DNA of 39,832 nt, taken from the NCBI GenBank assembly GCA_913057135.1, contig CAJXNM010000028.1:1-39832 (forward strand). Direction: 5' to 3'. A model generated the notes under the pieces. The model did no database searches. It was not told the origin of the DNA and was given only the letters and a program-made list of their open reading frames with translations. A program made the translations under genes and the position numbers. The number at the start of each line of letters is the position of its first letter. The stretch's first letter is position 1. Below are positions 35,561-39,832 of the stretch, piece by piece. Origin of the DNA: an uncultured Halieaceae bacterium (GTDB lineage: Bacteria > Pseudomonadota > Gammaproteobacteria > Pseudomonadales > Halieaceae).

Positions 35561-38500
35561 TGGCGCACCCGGAAAACCAGCCCCGCTGGAGTGATGTGTT
35601 TGTCAAACGGCCGGTCGTTGCCGTTGTGCTGTCTCTCGTATTTCTGCTGGTCGGTACCCGTGCGGCCCTGGACCTGCCCGTCATTCAGTTTCCGGTCATC
35701 CAAAGCTCGTCACTAGAGATCATGACGGTCTACCCTGGCGCCAGTGCCGAGACTGTGCGGGGCTTCATTTCGGAACCGATCGAGCGAGTAGCCGCGAGCG
35801 TACCCGGTGTCGACTATGTTGAGTCGACAACGACCAGCGGCAGCAGCATCGTAAAAGTGTGGCTTGCGTTGAACGAAGACAGCACCGACGCGCTCGCCGA
35901 GCTCAACACCCGACTGAGCCAGATCCGATACGAGTTGCCCGATGGCGCAGAGGACCCCTCTATCAGTGTGATTCGGGCGGACAGCCCCTACGCCAGTTTT
36001 TATCTGGCGTTATCGATTCCAGAGGGCGAAACCCGTGCCAGCATTACAGACCTAATGCAGCGCGATATTTTGCCGCGACTGACCTCTATCCCGAATGTGC
36101 AGAACGCCATGAACTCGGGCATTCGACCTGCTATGCGTATATGGCTCGATACCAGCCGTATGGCCGCGCTCGATGTGAGTGCAGATGATATTCAGGCGGC
36201 TCTGCGCCGCAATAATGTCATTAGCACATTAGGTAGAGCGCAAAATGCTACCCAGCAGATTGATCTGGTAGCCAACACCGAGGCCCGCAAACCCGAGGAT
36301 TTCGCTGACATCGTGTTGAAACGCGCCGAGGGTGTGAATATCCGATTGGGGGACGTGGCGCAGGTGGCGGCCGGCGCCGAGGACACCAATCGACTCACCC
36401 GCTATAGCCTGACCGATGTTGTGTTCATTGGCATCTACCCGGCGCCCGGTGCCAATGAAATTGCGGTGGCTGATGCGCTGTACGCCGAGGTGGCGGCCAT
36501 TAATGAAACACTGCCCGAGAAGCTGGATTTCTTTATTGCATACGATGTCACCACCTACATGCGCGATGCCCTCAAAGAGATTTTCATCACGCTCGCGGAA
36601 ACCATCATCCTAGTGGGTTTTGTGGTGGTGGCACTCATGGGTTCGCTGCGCACCGCTGCGGTGCCGCTACTGACCATCCCCATTTCACTATTAGGTGCCA
36701 TCGCCGCCATGTCATTGATGGGATTTTCCCTCAATCTACTCACTATTTTGGCGATTGTGCTGTCGGTAGGCTTGGTGGTTGACGATGCCATTGTGGTGGT
36801 AGAAAACGTCGCCAAAAACCTGCGCGAGGGTAAGAGCCGATACGCGGCCGCACTGGCGTCCTCGCGACGACTGCTTGCACCCATCATCGCTATGACCGTG
36901 ACCTTGGCGGTTGTGTATGCCCCCATCGGGATCCTCAGTGGGCTGACTGGCGTTTTATTCAGGGAATTCGCCTTCACCCTTGCGATTGCAGTGCTGATAT
37001 CGGGGGTTGTTGCTATTACCCTGTCACCGATCATGAGTGCCTGGGTGTGCCCCGATAAAGGGCACGAAACCGCAGCGACGCGCTGGGTCAACAAGCGCTT
37101 TGATCACACCGCCAATCTGTACGCCAAAGTGGTGGATTTTTCCTTGAGCTACCGTTGGCAGCTCATTACCGCCGGTGTTTTCTTCGCCCTGCTGACGGCG
37201 CCACTGTATTTATTTTCCTTAAAAGAACTAGCACCGGTCGAAGATCAAAGCGGCATCACCGTGGTATCCGATGCGGCGCCGGAATCCGCCATTGATGACA
37301 CCCATGAGAGCATGGATGCGGTGGTCAATACCTTATCGAGATTCGATGGGGCACTGGACATGTGGCACGTGATTCTGCCTTCAGGTAGTTACGGTGGCCA
37401 AGACTTTACGCCACCCGACGAGCGCGACTGGCGCTTGCAAGATCGCATATTCGAGCTTTACGGCGCACTAAAGGAAATTCCAGGGCTGAGCGTATTTGCC
37501 ATCAATGATTCCAGTCTTCCCAGTGCCGGCCAATTCGATGTTGAGGTAGTGGTCAATAGCTCTGACGATGCCGCAACGATGCTGCCCTACGCGAAAGCCC
37601 TGGTCAGCGCCGCCGAGGAGTCGGGGCTATTTATGTTCGCCGATACGGACTTACGGGTGGACCTGGTGCAGGGGCGCATCAATATTGATAAGCAGCGTTT
37701 GGCCGATCTAGGCATGTCACTGGGTGATCTTTCGAACCAGATTGCGCTGCTCAACACCGAGGCCTACATCACGCGCTACGATGACAGAGGGCGAGCTTAT
37801 CGGGTTATTCCAAAAGTCGGTCGCGATGAGCGTAACAGCCTTGATGCCATGCTGGATTTGCCCATTAGAACCCCCACCGGGGATTTGATTCCCTTGGGAT
37901 CAGTGGCCAGTTTAGAGCGCATCACGGCGCCCAGGGCGCTGACACGTTTCCAGCAAAAGAATGCCTTCAAGATTTTCGGCGGCGTGATACCCGGCACCAC
38001 CAAAGAGCAAGGTCTCGCCTTTATTGAACAGAAAGCCAAAGAGTTGTTACCGAGCCACTATGTGATCGACTACACCGGTGAATCCCGGGAAATTCGCAGC
38101 GAGGGTAATACGCTACTGGGTGTGCTCGCCATAGCGATGGCACTGGTATTTTTCGTGCTAGCCATCCAGTTCAATAGCTTCCGGGATCCGCTCATTATCC
38201 TGCTAGGGTCTATCCCCTTGGCCCTATTCTCTGCCCTGGTAATTACCTTTACAGGCCTGACCACTATCAACATCTACTCTCAGGTGGGGCTTATCACGCT
38301 GGCCGGGCTGGTCACGAAAAACGCCATCCTCATTGTAGAGTTCGCCAACCAAGCGCAACGGGATGGTCTGTCAAAACTCGACGCCATACGATCGGCGTCA
38401 GCCAGTCGACTGCGTCCTGTGTTAATGACCACGGGCGCCACGGTGCTGGGTCACTTCCCATTGGTGCTGGTAACCGGCGCAGGGGCTGAGGCACGCAACA

Positions 38501-38661
38501 GCATAGGCTTCATTCTGGTAGTAGGCATGCTTATTGGCACCTTCTTTACCCTGGTGCTACTGCCCGCCATCTACTCGGTATTGGCCTCGGACCACCGCAG
38601 CGAGGTCCAGTCGGCCGAGGACGAGCTTGCCCCTATTAATGGCGACGCAGCGCCCGCTTAG
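35557..38661 (+). CDS. RND multidrug-type efflux permease (AcrB/HAE1-like)
   Basis: A proton-driven inner-membrane exporter of 1034 residues with twelve membrane helices and two large periplasmic loops. The first helix is preceded by FVKRPVVAVVLSLVFLLVG. The proton-relay aspartates lie in LVVDDAIVVVENVAKNL (helix 4), and the relay Lys in AGLVTKNAILIVEFANQ (helix 10). The AcrB-type length and the lack of heavy-metal motifs point to drugs or other hydrophobic compounds, but the substrate is unknown. Two ATG codons in a row (35557, 35560) follow a GGAGG. No TolC-type gene follows; the 3' end overlaps the convergent cytochrome gene by four bases. Confidence 0.92.
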   Translation: MMAHPENQPRWSDVFVKRPVVAVVLSLVFLLVGTRAALDLPVIQFPVIQSSSLEIMTVYPGASAETVRGFISEPIERVAASVPGVDYVESTTTSGSSIVKVWLALNEDSTDALAELNTRLSQIRYELPDGAEDPSISVIRADSPYASFYLALSIPEGETRASITDLMQRDILPRLTSIPNVQNAMNSGIRPAMRIWLDTSRMAALDVSADDIQAALRRNNVISTLGRAQNATQQIDLVANTEARKPEDFADIVLKRAEGVNIRLGDVAQVAAGAEDTNRLTRYSLTDVVFIGIYPAPGANEIAVADALYAEVAAINETLPEKLDFFIAYDVTTYMRDALKEIFITLAETIILVGFVVVALMGSLRTAAVPLLTIPISLLGAIAAMSLMGFSLNLLTILAIVLSVGLVVDDAIVVVENVAKNLREGKSRYAAALASSRRLLAPIIAMTVTLAVVYAPIGILSGLTGVLFREFAFTLAIAVLISGVVAITLSPIMSAWVCPDKGHETAATRWVNKRFDHTANLYAKVVDFSLSYRWQLITAGVFFALLTAPLYLFSLKELAPVEDQSGITVVSDAAPESAIDDTHESMDAVVNTLSRFDGALDMWHVILPSGSYGGQDFTPPDERDWRLQDRIFELYGALKEIPGLSVFAINDSSLPSAGQFDVEVVVNSSDDAATMLPYAKALVSAAEESGLFMFADTDLRVDLVQGRINIDKQRLADLGMSLGDLSNQIALLNTEAYITRYDDRGRAYRVIPKVGRDERNSLDAMLDLPIRTPTGDLIPLGSVASLERITAPRALTRFQQKNAFKIFGGVIPGTTKEQGLAFIEQKAKELLPSHYVIDYTGESREIRSEGNTLLGVLAIAMALVFFVLAIQFNSFRDPLIILLGSIPLALFSALVITFTGLTTINIYSQVGLITLAGLVTKNAILIVEFANQAQRDGLSKLDAIRSASASRLRPVLMTTGATVLGHFPLVLVTGAGAEARNSIGFILVVGMLIGTFFTLVLLPAIYSVLASDHRSEVQSAEDELAPINGDAAPA

Positions 38662-39629
38662 CGGGACCGCAAACGCTCGGCCACGATACGCCCATCGGCA
38701 TCGATATAACCTCGCAATTCTGCCATGCCGCCTATGGGCGGCAGATCCTTGGTGCGCGTAGCGTTGTTAGTAACAAATTCAGCGCCATCAATAGCATTGG
38801 CTGCCGTCAGACGACCACGCAGACGAACCCGACCCCCAACCGGAATTGGGGCTGGCTCCCCCTCGGCAGAGAGGGCACCGCCATCAATCCAAGCCGCCAG
38901 TAACGCAATTTCATCATCTGTCAGCCAGGGTGGGCCGTTGAAGGGCATACGGGGTTTTGCCAGACCCTTCACCCGCCGAATAATTTCCGAACCCGCGGCA
39001 TTACCGGGCAACACAACCACCCGCTCACCACCGCGCAGGATGGAGTTGTAGTCGGTGAGCTTTAGTCCCTCGGGGGGTGATAGATACTTACCGCCATCGG
39101 CGTGGCACAAGACACAGTGACGACCAAAGATACCCGCCACTTCATCGTAGCGGACAACCCCATCGGCATAGGGGTCTGTGGGGGCGGCCACTGCGGGCAC
39201 ATCGGCCGCATCGGGACCTTTGGCGCCGGCAGCAACCCATTCGGTGATGAGCTCAATGTCTTTATTCGCCAAAGGAGGGCCCGCCAAGGGCATTTGGGGC
39301 TGGGCGGTGCCACGTATGCGCTGTATCAGTGGGCTGCCGTCCGGATCGCCGGCTACGATGACCGGACCATTCACTGAACCCTGCATCAACGACCCGTAGT
39401 CGCTCAATTGCAGCCCCAAAGGTGCCGTGTCACCGCTGTGGCACATGACGCATCGCTGCTGCAACACGGAAGCGACCGACTGCCAGTCCGCCGCCGCTAT
39501 CGGTGCCGATAGCCCGATGAGCAAAATAGCCCAATAACGATTTAACGACACTGAGTGCTGGCTAGAGTGACTGATAGAAACGCTGGTAGACCACAAGCGG
39601 GCACGACGACACCAAGCCCTAGCCGACAT
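38658..39629 (-). CDS. Di-haem c-type cytochrome-like periplasmic protein
   Basis: A 323-residue exported protein with two haem-binding motifs, CVMCH (Cys60, Cys63, His64) and CVLCH (Cys172, Cys175, His176). Each lies in a related unit of about 90 residues, with shared LxLxDYxSxxxG, GSxxIxRxxG and PxMPxxGPP segments. The two units are a tandem duplication of the planctomycete-type cytochrome C domain. The last 60 residues are a beta-rich DUF5666-like domain. The ATG at 39629 has a strong AGGAGAGG; the signal helix follows an unusually long charged n-region (about 30 residues). Electron partner and function are unknown. Confidence 0.85.
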   Translation of the reverse strand: MSARAWCRRARLWSTSVSISHSSQHSVSLNRYWAILLIGLSAPIAAADWQSVASVLQQRCVMCHSGDTAPLGLQLSDYGSLMQGSVNGPVIVAGDPDGSPLIQRIRGTAQPQMPLAGPPLANKDIELITEWVAAGAKGPDAADVPAVAAPTDPYADGVVRYDEVAGIFGRHCVLCHADGGKYLSPPEGLKLTDYNSILRGGERVVVLPGNAAGSEIIRRVKGLAKPRMPFNGPPWLTDDEIALLAAWIDGGALSAEGEPAPIPVGGRVRLRGRLTAANAIDGAEFVTNNATRTKDLPPIGGMAELRGYIDADGRIVAERLRSR

Positions 39630-39708
39630 AACCTCTCCTTGAATGAACAATGTTGTTCAGCATATCACCCCATGCCAATGCAGCAATTCGAGAAAAGCGC
39701 CTCAGTGC

Positions 39709-39739
39709 TTGACGCAAAGTCGCTCAACAGGTCTAATAC
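39709..39739 (+). promoter_or_regulatory. Promoter of tRNA-Phe
   Basis: TTGACG (39709-39714) and TAATAC (39734-39739) are 19 bases apart (17 if TCTAAT is used). They are followed by the GC-rich discriminator GCGGCC, typical of stringently controlled stable RNA promoters. Expected start near 39746. Confidence 0.6.
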
Positions 39740-39756
39740 GCGGCCTTCATGTCTTG

Positions 39757-39832
39757 GCCCAGATAGCTCAGTTGGTAGAGCAGGGGATTGAAAATCCCCG
39801 TGTCGGCGGTTCGATTCCGTCTCTGGGCACCA
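39757..39832 (+). tRNA. tRNA-Phe (GAA)
   Basis: A complete 76-base cloverleaf: acceptor GCCCAGA paired with TCTGGGC, D-arm GCTC..GAGC, anticodon stem GGGGA/TCCCC with GAA at 39790-39792, T-arm with GGTTCGATTCC, and an encoded CCA end. It reaches the last base of the window. Confidence 0.98.

Noticed and set aside
39757..39832. tRNA-Phe 3' end as an integration (att) site
   Set aside because: tRNA ends are common integration sites, but no duplicated 3' end or integrase is visible and the window stops at the CCA.
1..39832. Mobile elements, phage genes, toxin-antitoxin pairs or defence systems
   Set aside because: Every gene recognised belongs to core or widely distributed families in conserved order; no transposase, integrase or restriction gene was found.

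Overview
The window is an ordinary stretch of core chromosome from a gammaproteobacterium. The gene order supports this: gpmI-envC-ctpA beside a divergent rhodanese-grxC-secB operon, hisB-H-A-F next to mutY-yggX, serB divergent from a YtjB-like membrane protein, efp next to epmA, and glnA upstream of ntrB-ntrC. The mixture of Pseudomonas-like and enteric-like neighbourhoods, the ECF/ChrR photo-oxidative stress locus and the RND and NhaC transporters suggest a free-living aquatic lineage such as the Cellvibrionales/Halieaceae. That placement is an inference. I see no phage, insertion sequence, CRISPR array or defence island.

Layout. Positions 1-2.9 kb hold a split-subunit proton-translocating transhydrogenase operon (pntAA-pntAB-pntB, minus strand) with an intrinsic terminator. 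Positions 3.0-9.9 kb hold an ECF sigma factor with its zinc-cupin anti-sigma factor ChrR (minus). Divergent from them is a tightly packed plus-strand operon: FAD oxidoreductase, DUF1365, CFA-synthase-like methyltransferase, NhaC-type antiporter and thioesterase. It is preceded by a TGATCC-N18-TAAT promoter of the type used by RpoE/ChrR (ECF11) sigma factors. Positions 9.9-12.4 kb hold epmA, efp and serB (minus). Positions 12.5-17.5 kb hold a membrane protein with what looks like a degenerate nucleotide-cyclase fold, parC, a cyclic-nucleotide-binding-domain protein and elaA.

Positions 17.5-24.3 kb hold typA/bipA (minus), then a nitrogen-control module. In it, glnA has a full-consensus sigma-54 promoter and upstream NtrC sites. 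A terminator follows, and then a DUF4124 protein, ntrB and ntrC, whose own promoter is overlapped by a near-perfect NtrC site. This gives a closed autoregulatory circuit readable from the DNA. Positions 24.3-25.6 kb hold the secB-grxC-rhodanese operon (minus). Positions 25.8-30.0 kb hold gpmI, envC and the periplasmic protease ctpA, which ends in a seven-copy hexanucleotide repeat. Positions 30.1-32.9 kb hold the histidine genes hisB-H-A-F (minus). Positions 33.0-34.4 kb hold mutY-yggX, and 34.5-38.7 kb an RND adaptor-permease pair without an outer-membrane channel. Positions 38.7-39.6 kb hold a di-haem c-type cytochrome-like protein (minus), and a complete tRNA-Phe(GAA) closes the window.

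Coding density is high. The only gap above 300 bases is 19302-19675, which holds the glnA control region. Several reading frames were trimmed to starts better supported by a ribosome binding site or by family length (sigma factor, ChrR, CFA-like, serB, YtjB-like, typA, ntrC, grxC, rhodanese, hisA, hisH, hisB, cytochrome).
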